Source of the DNA: Nocardia sp. BMG51109
Lineage (GTDB): Bacteria > Actinomycetota > Actinomycetes > Mycobacteriales > Mycobacteriaceae
DNA length: 64,000 nucleotides
Assembly (NCBI RefSeq): GCF_000526215.1
Contig: NZ_JAFQ01000004.1
Coordinates: 6,262,001-6,326,000, forward strand
Reading direction: 5' to 3'
Position 1 is the first letter of the stretch; every line of letters starts with the position of its first letter. The notes beneath the pieces were generated by a model. It searched no databases. It saw only the letters and a list, made by a program, of their open reading frames with translations, and had not been told where the DNA came from. Positions 9,228 through 18,224 of the stretch are shown here, piece by piece. The position numbers were made by a program, and so were the translations under genes.

Positions 9228-10487
9228 GTGTTGCCGGGTGCGCGGGAGACGGATGCTGTCACGGAGATCGTCGAGCCCGAGCCTCGGCCGAGGTCACGGT
9301 GGTCACCGATCCGGATCCCGCTGCTGGCGCTCGCGGCGCTGCTCGGGATCTACACGATGCTCGCCCAGCTGCTCGCCCTGATGCCGGTGTCCTGGACGGT
9401 TCCGGTGCTCCGGATGGGCTTCGTGCAACTCGTGGTGCTCGGCGTGGGCTGGGTTCGCGACTGGCTCGGTTCCTGGAATGTGGTGCTGGCCGGCGCCGCG
9501 GTGGTCGCGGCGCTGTTCGCGGTGCGGGTCCGGGGCAGCTGGCCGTCCGGTTCGGTGGTGTCGATGACCGCGGTCGGATTGGTGATGTGCGTGGTCACCA
9601 GCGTGGGCCTGGCGGTGTCGGCGCACGACGCGACCGGCACCTGGCTGCCGTTCGCGCCGCTGCCGCTGGTGGCGGCGGGCAGATCGCCGGATCAGACCGT
9701 CACCTACGCCACGATCGAGGGGCAGCCGCTACGGGCCGACCTGTATCTGCCACCGGCCGGCCCGGACCCCGCACCCCTGGTGGTGCGGATCCACGGCGGC
9801 GGCTTCTCCGCCGGAAGCCGGGGCCCGACGCCGTACAACCACTGGCTGGCCGGGCACGGCTACGCGGTGCTCGACGTGGACTACCGGCTCGCGGACGCCG
9901 ACCATCCGCGCTGGAACACCGAGGACGCCGATATCGGCTGCGCGCTGACCTGGGCGACGGCACATGCCGGGAAATATCACTGGGATCCGAACCGCGTCGC
10001 CACCTTCGGCGGCTCGGCGGGCGGCAACCTCGCGATCAACGTGGCGTACAAGGCGAATGCCGGGCGCCTGCGGCCCAGCTGCGGCGACGTCGCGGCGGTG
10101 CCGAAGATCCGGGCGGTGGTGGCGGTCTACCCGGTGGTGAACCTGACGGCCTCGGCGGGCGACAGCATCGATGGCGAGCGCATCGCCCGCACCTACCTGG
10201 GCGGTCCGGTGGCGGACCATCCGGATCGATACGCCGCGACCGATTCGGCGCGCCAGGTGACGCCCGCGGCCCCGCCGACGCTGCTGTTCCACGGTGGCGG
10301 CGATCACCTCGTCTTCGCCTCGCGCACGGCCGAATTCGCCGACACCCTGACCGCCGCCGGAATCACCAACCGCTACGTCGAACTCCCGTACCTGGACCAC
10401 GGATTCGATGCGGAGGTGCTGAACACGGGCACCCGGGTCGGCCGCGAGATCACCCTGGACTGGCTCGAACGCCACGACAAGCCCTGA
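9228..10487 (+). CDS. Membrane-anchored alpha/beta hydrolase (carboxylesterase/HSL-like)
   Basis: Esterase-like protein of about 420 residues. The first 150 residues hold three to four hydrophobic segments (IRIPLLALAALLGIYTML, NVVLAGAAVVAALFAV, VSMTAVGLVMCVVTSVGLAV), so the enzyme is anchored in the membrane. The catalytic domain follows, with the oxyanion-hole motif RIHGGGF, the nucleophile elbow GGSAGGN and a C-terminal HLVF...LDHGFD that supplies Asp and His. The layout resembles actinobacterial membrane lipases/esterases of the HSL or BD-FAE type. The start is uncertain: GTG at 9189, GTG at 9228 or TTG at 9231; GGGGA precedes the second. Substrate unknown. Confidence 0.82.
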   Translation: MLPGARETDAVTEIVEPEPRPRSRWSPIRIPLLALAALLGIYTMLAQLLALMPVSWTVPVLRMGFVQLVVLGVGWVRDWLGSWNVVLAGAAVVAALFAVRVRGSWPSGSVVSMTAVGLVMCVVTSVGLAVSAHDATGTWLPFAPLPLVAAGRSPDQTVTYATIEGQPLRADLYLPPAGPDPAPLVVRIHGGGFSAGSRGPTPYNHWLAGHGYAVLDVDYRLADADHPRWNTEDADIGCALTWATAHAGKYHWDPNRVATFGGSAGGNLAINVAYKANAGRLRPSCGDVAAVPKIRAVVAVYPVVNLTASAGDSIDGERIARTYLGGPVADHPDRYAATDSARQVTPAAPPTLLFHGGGDHLVFASRTAEFADTLTAAGITNRYVELPYLDHGFDAEVLNTGTRVGREITLDWLERHDKP

Positions 10488-10707
10488 GCGACAGCACGAT
10501 CCCGCCGAGCGCCGGGGCGTGGGAGTCCGGGTGGACCAGCTCACTCGCGGCCCCTGTCCGGTGACAACCATGACGCCGACCGGTGCCGGCCACGACCGCA
10601 GCTCTGCGTCGGTGGTGACCGCAGTCGGCGACCCGTGGTCGCAGCCGGTGCGGTTGCCCTGGGAGTAGGGCAGTGTCGTCCGCCCAGGACCGGTGGCGAG
10701 CGCGGGC

Positions 10708-11364
10708 TCAGCCGGTGACGGCCGCGACGACGTCGGCGTGCAGGGCGTCGGCGCGGGCGATGATCTCCTCGACGGTGCGCAGCGCGGGGGCGAACTCCGC
10801 GCCGTGGTTCTCGCCGAGCGAGGCCACGTTGATCGCGATATTGAGCTGTGAGCTGGTGGCGGCGGCGCGGGCGGCGTCGGCGGCGGCGCCGATGTCGGTG
10901 ACCACGTTGGGATTGCCGATCGGCAGCAGATCCGTTGCCAGGGTGAGGATCTCGTCGGCCTCCGCTACCACGGCGGCCGGCACCCGGGCGGCCTGCAGCA
11001 GGGCGGCGGTGATGGCCTCGCCGCGCGCGGCGCTCTCGGCGTCGGTCGACTTGGGCAGCTTGTAGGCGGCGCCGACGGCGGTGAAGGCGGCGGCGTCCGC
11101 ATCGGCCAGCGCCGCGGCGCGGTCACGGGCGGCGTCGGCGGCGGCGATGATCCGATCGATCACCGGGCGGTTGTCGGCGTCCTTGGCGCGGGTGGTGTAG
11201 CGCGCCACCATGGCCACCAGGGCGGCGCCCTGCGCGGCGTGCAGCGCGGCCACCGCGCCGCCGCCGGGGGCCGGGATCTTGGCGGCCAGATCGTCCAGGT
11301 ACCGGCCGATCGGCGACTCCGCGAACGTGGTGCTGTCCTGCGTCGGCGCGGCGTCCTCGGACAT
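10708..11364 (-). CDS. Cyclodeaminase/cyclohydrolase-family protein (formiminotransferase-cyclodeaminase fold)
   Basis: All-helical protein of 218 residues with the FTCD C-terminal domain. The N-terminus has the family signature AAKIPAPGGGAVAALHAAQGAALVAMVARYT, and the body carries IGNPNVVTDIGAAADAARAA, the usual second conserved patch. Relatives include formimidoyl-THF cyclodeaminase and the acetogen methenyl-THF cyclohydrolase FchA. The gene stands alone, without a formiminotransferase, so a methenyl-THF cyclohydrolase role is more plausible than histidine degradation. GGGAGG lies upstream of the ATG at 11364. It is divergent from the LLM oxidoreductase gene that starts at 11505. Confidence 0.85.
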   Translation of the reverse strand: MSEDAAPTQDSTTFAESPIGRYLDDLAAKIPAPGGGAVAALHAAQGAALVAMVARYTTRAKDADNRPVIDRIIAAADAARDRAAALADADAAAFTAVGAAYKLPKSTDAESAARGEAITAALLQAARVPAAVVAEADEILTLATDLLPIGNPNVVTDIGAAADAARAAATSSQLNIAINVASLGENHGAEFAPALRTVEEIIARADALHADVVAAVTG

Positions 11365-11504
11365 GCTGCGGGGCCTCCCGTTTCGGTGATCGGCGTACGG
11401 TACGGCGACAACCGTACCGCCCGGGCCGGTGCGGGCCCGGCAGGAGGTCGGGTGCCGTCGCCCCGGGCGGTCGCGCGGGCACGAATATCGGTAGGTTCGG
11501 GTCC

Positions 11505-12542
11505 ATGCGTATCGGACTGGGCATCAACTATGCGGGCGGGTTCAAAGAGGTGGCGGCGGAGGTCGCCGACCTGGAACGGGCGGGCCTGGACATCGCCTTC
11601 GTGCCCGAGGCGTACTCCTACGATGCCGTCAGCGGCCTGGGTTATCTGGCCGCCAAGACCGAACGCGTGCAGCTGGCCTCGGGCATCCTGCAGCTCTACA
11701 CCCGCACGCCCACGCTGACCGCGATGACGGCGGCGGGCCTGGACTACGTCTCCGACGGCCGCTTCCTGCTGGGGCTGGGCGCCTCCGGGCCGCAGGTGAT
11801 CGAGGGCTTCCACGGCGTGGCCTACGACGCGCCGATCGGCCGCACCCGCGAGGTCATCGAGATCTGCCGCAAGGTGTGGCGGCGCGAGCGCCTGGAATTC
11901 GACGGCAAGTACTACACGATCCCGCTGCCCGCCGAGCGGGGCACCGGGCTCGGCAAGCCGCTCAAGCTGATCAATCATCCGGTCCGCGAGCGCATTCCGG
12001 TGCTGCTGGCCGCGCTGGGCCCGAAGAACGTCGAGCTGGCGGCCGAACTCGCCGAGGGCTGGCAGCCGATCTTCTTCCTGCCCGAGCGGGCCGGCGACAT
12101 CTGGGGCGAGGCGCTGGCGGCCGGGCAGGCCCGGCGCGATCCGTCGCTCGGCGAGCTGGACATCTACGCCGGACCGGCGCTGGCCATCGGCGACGACGTC
12201 GAGGGCCTGCGCGAGTTCGTCAAGCCGCACCTGGCGCTGTACATCGGCGGCATGGGCGCGAAGGGCAAGAACTTCTATCACACCCTCGCGACCAGGTACG
12301 GCTACGGCGCCGAGGCCGACCGGATCCAGGAGCTGTACCTGGCCGGGGAGAAGGAGGCCGCGGCCACGGTGGTGCCCGACGAGCTGGTGCGCGATGTCTC
12401 GCTGATCGGCTCGGCCGGCTTCGTGAAGGAACGCATCGCGGCGTTCCGCGAGGCCGGGGTCACGGTGCTGAACGTGGTCCCGATGGCGGCGACGCCGGCC
12501 GAACGCGTCGCACTGATCGAGCAGCTGCGCGAACTGGTCTGA
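11505..12542 (+). CDS. LLM-class F420-dependent oxidoreductase
   Basis: TIM-barrel flavin/F420 oxidoreductase of 345 residues in the luciferase-like monooxygenase superfamily. The N-terminus MRIGLGINYAGGF, the segment FVPEAYSYDAVSGLGYLAA, and GRFLLGLGASGPQVIEGFHG are typical of the actinobacterial subfamily that binds deazaflavin F420 rather than FMN, and very similar proteins are common in mycobacteria. The insertion and C-terminal FVKERIAAFREAGVTVLNV are standard. The substrate cannot be inferred; relatives reduce or oxidise hydroxy/keto groups of cell-envelope lipids and xenobiotics. Monocistronic; converges with the STAS gene that ends at 12692. Confidence 0.88.
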   Translation: MRIGLGINYAGGFKEVAAEVADLERAGLDIAFVPEAYSYDAVSGLGYLAAKTERVQLASGILQLYTRTPTLTAMTAAGLDYVSDGRFLLGLGASGPQVIEGFHGVAYDAPIGRTREVIEICRKVWRRERLEFDGKYYTIPLPAERGTGLGKPLKLINHPVRERIPVLLAALGPKNVELAAELAEGWQPIFFLPERAGDIWGEALAAGQARRDPSLGELDIYAGPALAIGDDVEGLREFVKPHLALYIGGMGAKGKNFYHTLATRYGYGAEADRIQELYLAGEKEAAATVVPDELVRDVSLIGSAGFVKERIAAFREAGVTVLNVVPMAATPAERVALIEQLRELV

Positions 12543-12691
12543 GCCTCCGCTTCGCCCGTCATGCCGGCGCGCGTTCGGCCGGGGTCTCGCCGTGGATTCC
12601 GGCCGAACGCACGTCGGAACGGCGGGGGCGCTGTGCCGGGCAGGCCGGGCGGGTTTCCGGTGCCGCCGGCGCGCGGGGGCGGGCCCGGGTC

Positions 12692-13090
12692 CTACTGCCC
12701 GCGCAGGTCGGTCAGCGCCTCGTCGAGGGTCGGGTGCAGTGCGAACACCTGGTCCAGATTGGTCATCTTGAGCTGGCGTCCCGTCGCCGGGCCGTCGGCG
12801 ACGACCGCGATGCGGGTCGCCTGCCCGGCTCGCTGGTGTGCGCCGACGAGCGCCGCCATGCCGGCGGAGGCGAGGAAGGTCACCTGCGACAGATCGATGA
12901 TCAAGGCCGCGGGCTTGCCGCCCAGCGTCGCCTCGATCGCGTTCTCCAACGCGGGGGCGGTCGCCAGGTCGACCTCACCGGCCACCGTGAGGACGGTCGC
13001 TTCGTCGTGCACCGAGACCGAGGTGGTCATGGCGTCGGCGAGGGGATACGCGTCTCCGGAAGAGTTGGTCACATCAAGACAATCTGCCAT
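12692..13090 (-). CDS. STAS-domain anti-anti-sigma factor
   Basis: Single STAS domain, 132 residues. Key features: VLTVAGEVDLATAPALENAI and the phosphorylation loop DLSQVTFLASAGMAALV, where the first serine of the LASAGM segment is the residue normally phosphorylated by an RsbW-type kinase. Unphosphorylated, such a protein binds the anti-sigma kinase and frees the sigma factor. It follows the stressosome operon (13253-18129) on the same strand after 162 bases and is the likely output partner of its SpoIIE-type phosphatase. The ATG at 13090 was chosen by length; the region upstream could also encode a longer N-terminus, but that stretch is not STAS-like. Confidence 0.88.
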   Translation of the reverse strand: MADCLDVTNSSGDAYPLADAMTTSVSVHDEATVLTVAGEVDLATAPALENAIEATLGGKPAALIIDLSQVTFLASAGMAALVGAHQRAGQATRIAVVADGPATGRQLKMTNLDQVFALHPTLDEALTDLRGQ

Positions 13091-13252
13091 GAACCCGCCG
13101 TCCGTGCCGCATCGTCGGCGAATCGGTCCGCGTTTCGCACGCTCGGCGATACCGAAAAATGCGGGTATACCGGCGGATCCGAGGGTTGCCGGTGGATCGC
13201 TGGCAGATTTGTGCCGGAGTGTCACCTGTGCGCCGGGGCACCGGCCGCGGAG

Positions 13253-15805
13253 TCAGACGCGGCTGGCCGCCGAGAACGCGACCGCGGGCAGCGTGACGAT
13301 CATCTGCACGTGAGTTCCCGCGCCGGTGTGATCGATGATCAGCTCGTCGGTCAGCGCGCGCATCATGGCGAGGCCGCGGCCGCGCGGGCCCGGATCATCG
13401 GGCAGCGGGCGCCACACGCCGGTGTCGGCGACCTCGATCGTCACCCGGTCCATGGAGCTGTCGGCGGTCAGCACCATGTGGCCCGCGACCGTGCCGAGGT
13501 AGGCGTGCTCGATGCTGTTGCTGCACGCCTCGTTGGCGGCCGCGACCAGATCGGCGGCGAGTTCCTGCGGCACGGCGGCGGTGGTGAGCCACTCGGACAG
13601 TTCGCGCCGGACCCCGGCGAGCCGGCCGGCCTCGGCGGGCACGTCCACCCGCAGCGGCCGGGGCTGCTGCCGGTAGACGACCATGGCGACGTCGTCGTCG
13701 TACCCGGCCGCGGGGCGCAGCCGCGACAGCACCGCGTCGGCCACCTCGCGCGGCAGATGGGTGGCGGCGCCGGACAATTCGTCGGCCAGCTCGTCGAACC
13801 GGTTATCGATATCGATCCCGCGCTGCTCCACCAGTCCGTCGGTGAACAGCACCAGGGTCGACCCGGGCTCGAGGGGGGTGGTGGCCTCCGGCCGCCGCGG
13901 CGGATCGAAGGTGGCCAGCGGCACCGCGCGGCCGCCCTCGAGCAGTCGCCCCTTGCCGCCCGGCGCGGCGAGGACCGGCGGCATGTGCCCGGCGCTGGAG
14001 TAGCGGACCAGGCCGCGGACCGGATCCAGGATCGCGGCGCACACCGTCGTGCACATCGCGCCCGGGATCCGGGCGGCGACGGTGTCCAGCTCGGCCAGCA
14101 GCTGCGCCGGGCCCGCGCCACGCAGCAGCAGAGCCCGTGCGGCCGTGCGCAATTGGCCCATCACGACCGCCGCGGACAGGCCGCGGCCGACGCAGTCGCC
14201 GACCACGACGCCGATCGTGCCGTCGCGCAGCTGCACCACGTCGTACCAGTCACCGCCGATCTCCAGCGGCGGCAGCGCGGGTTCGTAGTGCACGGAGAAC
14301 CGCGGCGGCAGCTCGATCGGGCCGAGCATGGCGCGCTGCAGCGTCAGCGAGGTGGAGCGGGCCTGATCGAAGTTGCGGGCGCGCTGCACGGCCAGGCTCA
14401 GATGCCCGACCAGTAGCGAGAACAGCGCCCAGTCGCCGGAGCTGATGGCCCGCGGCGCGGCGAAGCGCAGCCACAGCGCGGCGTCGCCGGTCTCGCCGAG
14501 CGGCGCGACTATGCCCTCGGAGGTGGACGCGCCCTCGGGGATCGCGAACATCGTCCGCCCGGGCCGCATCCGGGCCCGGTCGAGCAGGGCGCGTGCCCGC
14601 GCGTCGAGCACCTGGCGGGCGACCGCGGCACCGGATTCGCCCCGCTCGGTGCTCGGTGAATCCGCGGATTCCGCAGCGGTGTCCGAGGCACCGAGGTCCG
14701 CTGCCGCCGAGGAGGCACCGATGCCTGTTGTCGCGGAGGAGGCACCGAGATCCGCTGCCGCGGAAGATGAACCGATGTCCGCTGTCGCGGAGGATGGTCC
14801 GGTTCTCGCTGTCGCGGCGGAGGAACGGGTTTCCGCTGTTGCGGAGGAATGCCCGGTACCCGCCGTGGTGGGGGAGGAACCGGTCTTCGTTGCCGCGGAG
14901 CGGGATTCCGCCGTCGCGCCGGCGTCGCCGGTGCTGGTGCTCGACACCGGCCCGGAGACGTACAGTTCCGGCCCGGTCTGGCGGTTCGGCCACACCGACA
15001 CCACCGCGGTCTCGGCGCCGATCGCGCGCCGCAGTTCCTCGAGCCCGACCGCCAGCACCTCGACCACGCTGGTGGCGGCGCCGACGGCGGTGGCCAGCCG
15101 GGATACGGCCTGGTCTCGGGTCTGGGCGTCGTGCTCGGCGGTGACGTCGCGGATGGTGCCGACGAAGATGCGCTCGTCGTCCTCCGGGCGGATCAGCGAC
15201 GAGGTGCTGACCGCCAGCCACAGCCGCCGCCCGTCGCGGTGGCGCACCGGCATCACGAACCGTGCCGCTTCGGTGCCGAGATCCGGATACTGCGCGCCGT
15301 CGTCGGTCGCCCACGGATGCGGCAGCGGATAGGGCACCCCGGCGGGGCCGTAGCCGGTGAGGGCGCCGAAGGCGGAGTTGACCTCGGTGATGGTGCCGCG
15401 CGAATCGGCGACGAAGAATCCGTCCTGCAACGATTCGACCAGCGCGGTGCGGAAGGCGTCGCGCCCCTCCAGATCCTCCGTGCGCAGCCGCTGCAGCTCG
15501 TAGCTGCGGTTGATGTCGAGGAAGCCGCGGGTGGCCACGTCCAGCGCGGCGAGGGTCTGCAGCAGGAATTCCAGCGCGGCCTCGGAGCGGTCGCCGGTGT
15601 CGCTCCCCGGCGTGGCGTCGACCAGGCCGGCGCGCTCGAGCAGCCGGAAGTGGTGCTCGGTGAGATCGAGGATGCTCACGCCCTCCACGAGGGCGCGGCG
15701 ACCCAGTTCGTAGCCCTCGGCGAGGGTGGTCTGGGTGGGTGAGTACAGGTGCAGGCGAAGGGCATTCGCGTACGCGTCGCGGAATGCCGCGAGCACCGTA
15801 CTCAT
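13253..15805 (-). CDS. RsbU-like multi-domain phosphatase: RsbU_N, PAS, GAF, SpoIIE PP2C and HATPase
   Basis: Cytosolic signalling protein of 850 residues, the output phosphatase of the stressosome module. Domains in order: helical RsbU_N-like region (1-110; begins MSTVLAAFRDAYANALRLHL), which in RsbU is the docking site for RsbT; PAS (about 118-225, SLQDGFFVADSRGTITEVN); GAF (about 235-288 and 395-500), split by an Ala/Ser/Thr/Gly repeat linker (about 288-390); SpoIIE PP2C phosphatase (about 530-720, GGDWYDVVQLRDG, VGDCVGRGLSAA, VLFTDGLVEQRG, with the metal-binding Asp residues); and a C-terminal RsbW-type HATPase (about 735-845, NEACSNSIEHAY, GRGLAMMRALTD). Having phosphatase and kinase in one chain means it may both dephosphorylate and bind STAS partners. 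The ATG overlaps the previous stop by 4 bases. Confidence 0.93.
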   Translation of the reverse strand: MSTVLAAFRDAYANALRLHLYSPTQTTLAEGYELGRRALVEGVSILDLTEHHFRLLERAGLVDATPGSDTGDRSEAALEFLLQTLAALDVATRGFLDINRSYELQRLRTEDLEGRDAFRTALVESLQDGFFVADSRGTITEVNSAFGALTGYGPAGVPYPLPHPWATDDGAQYPDLGTEAARFVMPVRHRDGRRLWLAVSTSSLIRPEDDERIFVGTIRDVTAEHDAQTRDQAVSRLATAVGAATSVVEVLAVGLEELRRAIGAETAVVSVWPNRQTGPELYVSGPVSSTSTGDAGATAESRSAATKTGSSPTTAGTGHSSATAETRSSAATARTGPSSATADIGSSSAAADLGASSATTGIGASSAAADLGASDTAAESADSPSTERGESGAAVARQVLDARARALLDRARMRPGRTMFAIPEGASTSEGIVAPLGETGDAALWLRFAAPRAISSGDWALFSLLVGHLSLAVQRARNFDQARSTSLTLQRAMLGPIELPPRFSVHYEPALPPLEIGGDWYDVVQLRDGTIGVVVGDCVGRGLSAAVVMGQLRTAARALLLRGAGPAQLLAELDTVAARIPGAMCTTVCAAILDPVRGLVRYSSAGHMPPVLAAPGGKGRLLEGGRAVPLATFDPPRRPEATTPLEPGSTLVLFTDGLVEQRGIDIDNRFDELADELSGAATHLPREVADAVLSRLRPAAGYDDDVAMVVYRQQPRPLRVDVPAEAGRLAGVRRELSEWLTTAAVPQELAADLVAAANEACSNSIEHAYLGTVAGHMVLTADSSMDRVTIEVADTGVWRPLPDDPGPRGRGLAMMRALTDELIIDHTGAGTHVQMIVTLPAVAFSAASRV

Positions 15806-16434
15806 GGCACGGGGTCCGTACGACCACGGTGCCGGGCCGCCAGCACGAGCGCGTCGTCGGTGTCCTTCGCGTGCCGGTCGAGAATGCCACCCGCGATGTC
15901 GGCGGCCGATGTCGCCAGGTCGATGCCGTCGACGAAATCGTCGACGATGCCGTCGGTGGACATCAGCAGCAGATCGCCCGGCCGCACCGACACCGTCTGG
16001 GTCTGCAGGTTGGGCGGGAGCAGATAGCCCACGATGCCGCCGGTCAGCAGCGCGGTGGCGCGCACCACGAGCTTGCCCGGGCCGGCCGTCACGACCCGCG
16101 ACTCCACATTGCCCACGCCGAGCCAGTGCAGCTGGTCCTCGGAACTGAACAGGGCCAGCGCCACCGCGGCACCGCGGGTGTCGGACATGGCCCGATGGCA
16201 CAGCACCATCAGCACGTCGAGCGGCTCCGCGCGATTCTCCGAGAGCACCTGGGTGGCCCGATCGGCGGCCTCACCGGCCGCGGACCCGTGCCCCAGGCCG
16301 TCCAGCACCGCGAACAGCACCGCGCCGCCCCCGGCGTCGAGCACCATCGACCGATCGCCGGACACCTTCTGCCCGGGTAGTGCGCGTCCGGCCACGGCCC
16401 ACTCCACGGCGCCGATGTACCCGTCGTCACGCAC
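15802..16434 (-). CDS. rsbX: RsbX-like PP2C phosphatase
   Basis: Small SpoIIE/PP2C phosphatase of 210 residues. In Bacillus, RsbX removes phosphate from RsbS and RsbR and resets the stressosome after stress. Visible motifs: AVEWAVAGRALPGQ at the N-terminus, DGLGHGSAAGEAADRA for the metal site, LGVGNVESRV and LLMSTDGIVDDF near the end. There are no sensor domains, which matches RsbX rather than RsbU. The GTG at 16434 overlaps the end of the rsbT-like gene by 8 bases, and its stop overlaps the start of the next phosphatase gene by 4 bases, so translation is coupled through the operon. Confidence 0.88.
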   Translation of the reverse strand: MRDDGYIGAVEWAVAGRALPGQKVSGDRSMVLDAGGGAVLFAVLDGLGHGSAAGEAADRATQVLSENRAEPLDVLMVLCHRAMSDTRGAAVALALFSSEDQLHWLGVGNVESRVVTAGPGKLVVRATALLTGGIVGYLLPPNLQTQTVSVRPGDLLLMSTDGIVDDFVDGIDLATSAADIAGGILDRHAKDTDDALVLAARHRGRTDPVP

Positions 16435-16846
16435 CGGGGGGCACCCACTTCCACATCTCCACCAGCGTGCCGTTGCCGGGCGCGGACTCGACGAGCAGCC
16501 CGTCCATCAGGCGCCGCGCGCCGGGCAGGCCGAGACCCAGGCCGCGCCCGGTCGAGAAGCCGTCCTCGAGCGCCCGCGCGATGTCCCGGATTCCGGGGCC
16601 CTGGTCCTGGGCCTGCACCACGAGGGCGCGCCGCCCCTCGCGATCCTCCACGGTCACCCGGATCTCGCCGGTGCCCGCGTAACTGGTGATGTTGCGGGCG
16701 ACCTCGGAGATGGCCGTGGAGATCATGGTGATGTCGGTCAGCGTGAAGCCGAGCTTGGCCGCCAGCTCTCGCCCGGCCTGCCGCGCGGTCACGATGTCAC
16801 CGGACATCTTCACCGCGATCACCACGTTGTCGGCCGTCACGGTCAC
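16427..16846 (-). CDS. rsbT: RsbT-like switch serine kinase
   Basis: GHKL-type serine kinase of 139 residues. In a stressosome RsbT phosphorylates RsbS and RsbR, leaves the complex and activates the RsbU phosphatase. ATP-binding motifs are clear: ISTAISEVARNITSYA (N box with Glu and Asn), QDQGPGIRD (G1 box) and GLGLGLPGARRLMD (G2 box). The length fits RsbT (about 133 residues) and there is no anti-sigma extension. The start is GTG at 16846, overlapping the stop of the rsbS-like gene by 4 bases (GTGA). Gene order rsbR-S-T is the same as in other bacteria with stressosomes. Confidence 0.93.
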   Translation of the reverse strand: MTVTADNVVIAVKMSGDIVTARQAGRELAAKLGFTLTDITMISTAISEVARNITSYAGTGEIRVTVEDREGRRALVVQAQDQGPGIRDIARALEDGFSTGRGLGLGLPGARRLMDGLLVESAPGNGTLVEMWKWVPPGA

Positions 16847-17220
16847 GAACCATCTCGCTGGTGGCGGGCGGAGAACTTCCTGTTGAGCCAGGCCAACCCT
16901 TCCTCGAGATCCAGCGCGGTGTGCATGTCTTCGAATGTCAGACCCAATTGCACCATCGCGAAGGCGACCTCCGGCTGTAGGCCCACGATGACCGTCTGAG
17001 CGCCCCGCAGCTTGGTCATGTGCACGATCGTGCGCAGCGAGCGTGCGGCGAACGAGTCCATCACGTCGATCGCGGTGACGTCGACGATGATGCCCTGCGC
17101 GCGATATCTACTGACGTACTTCATCAGGTCGTCCTGCAGCCGCTCGGTGTCGGCGTCGGTCAGCGCCGACTGCACGGACGCGATGAGGTAGGTGCCCTGT
17201 TTGAGAATGGGTACCGGCAT
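16843..17220 (-). CDS. rsbS: RsbS-like stressosome STAS scaffold protein
   Basis: Single STAS domain, 125 residues, core scaffold of the stressosome with RsbR. The N-terminus MPVPILKQGTYLIASVQSAL and the phosphoacceptor loop VTAIDVMDSFAARSLRTIV match RsbS, where the serine after the Asp of the MDSF segment (the Ser59 equivalent) is phosphorylated by RsbT. The next gene, rsbT, overlaps by 4 bases. 15 bases separate it from the upstream rsbR-like gene. Loss of RsbS would free RsbT, so it is the negative element of the module. Confidence 0.93.
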   Translation of the reverse strand: MPVPILKQGTYLIASVQSALTDADTERLQDDLMKYVSRYRAQGIIVDVTAIDVMDSFAARSLRTIVHMTKLRGAQTVIVGLQPEVAFAMVQLGLTFEDMHTALDLEEGLAWLNRKFSARHQRDGS

Positions 17221-17235
17221 GTGTGCGCCCCGGCC

Positions 17236-18129
17236 TCAGCGTCCGTCGCGATCGGTCACGCGAGAGACTTCGTAGCCGAGTAGCCGCTCCGCCTCTTCGA
17301 TGCCGCCCTGCAGGTCGCCGACCGCCGTGATCTTCGACAGATCCAGGCCGATGGTCACCAGGATCAGCGCGATCTCCGAGGACAGGCCGGTGATGATCAC
17401 GCTGGCGCCCATCAGGCCGGACGCGTCGACCGTCTGCACCAGGTGGTTGGCGACCGTGGAGTCTATCGACGGCACACCGGTGATATCGATGACGACCACC
17501 TTGGCGCGATTGGCGCGGATCGCCCGCAGCAGTTGCTCGGTGAGCTGCCGAGCGCGCTGGCTGTCCAGCATGCCGATGATCGGCAGGATGAGCAGTTGCT
17601 CGCGCACCTGCAGGACCGGCGTGGACAGCTCCCGGATGGCCTCCTGCTGCTGCCGGATGACGCGCTCGCGCTCCTGCACGAAGCTGATGGCCACCGTGTT
17701 GGCGATCCGGTTGGCCGCCGGTTCGTAGGCGTCGAGGACCCGCTTGAGCAGATCGAAGTCGGATTGGTATTTCTCGAACAGGCTGCGCGCCAGCACATCG
17801 CGCAGCAGCAGCACGATGCCGATGACCTCGTCGGTCTCGACGCCTCGCGGAATGATGCGCTCGGACAGGTCGCGGGCGTAGGCCTGCAGGGCCTCGACGC
17901 TACCGGTCTGCAGCGCCTCGACGTAGTTGTCGTAGATCGAGGTGGCCTCGGAGAAGATCTCCTCCGGGGTCATCGCCGTCAGCAGTTGGGCGTCGCCGAT
18001 GCGCCGGGCCCATTCCTCTCGCAGCTCCGTGCGGTTCTGCCGCAGATGTTCGACCAGCTGCGGGAGCAGGTTGTCGACCGGGCCGGCCGGCAGCGAATCC
18101 GGCGAGAGGCCGATGGACACGTCGGACAT
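17236..18129 (-). CDS. rsbR: RsbR-like stressosome sensor/co-antagonist
   Basis: Sensor subunit of the stressosome, 297 residues. The N-terminal half (residues 1-165) is helical, non-haem and globin-like in length (LLPQLVEHLRQNRTELREEWARRI ... IPRGVETDEVIGIVLLLRDVL), matching the RsbRD class rather than haem globin RsbR. A linker helix with SFVQERERVIRQQQEAIRELSTPV precedes the STAS domain (about 175-290, VVVIDITGVPSIDSTVANHL). The phosphoacceptor position carries Ser in SIDSTV. ATG at 18129 has GGCAGGAG at ideal spacing. It is the first gene of the operon, and a sigma-B/F-type promoter lies about 90 bases upstream (18225-18249), so the module may be autoregulated. Confidence 0.92.
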   Translation of the reverse strand: MSDVSIGLSPDSLPAGPVDNLLPQLVEHLRQNRTELREEWARRIGDAQLLTAMTPEEIFSEATSIYDNYVEALQTGSVEALQAYARDLSERIIPRGVETDEVIGIVLLLRDVLARSLFEKYQSDFDLLKRVLDAYEPAANRIANTVAISFVQERERVIRQQQEAIRELSTPVLQVREQLLILPIIGMLDSQRARQLTEQLLRAIRANRAKVVVIDITGVPSIDSTVANHLVQTVDASGLMGASVIITGLSSEIALILVTIGLDLSKITAVGDLQGGIEEAERLLGYEVSRVTDRDGR

Positions 18130-18224
18130 GGAAACTCCTGCCCCTTTCGTAAGGGTAGGTCGGTTGCTCGGGTGGCTCGCGCACGGCTGCTCATCACTTG
18201 CCGCTACGAGCCTAGTCCTACCCG

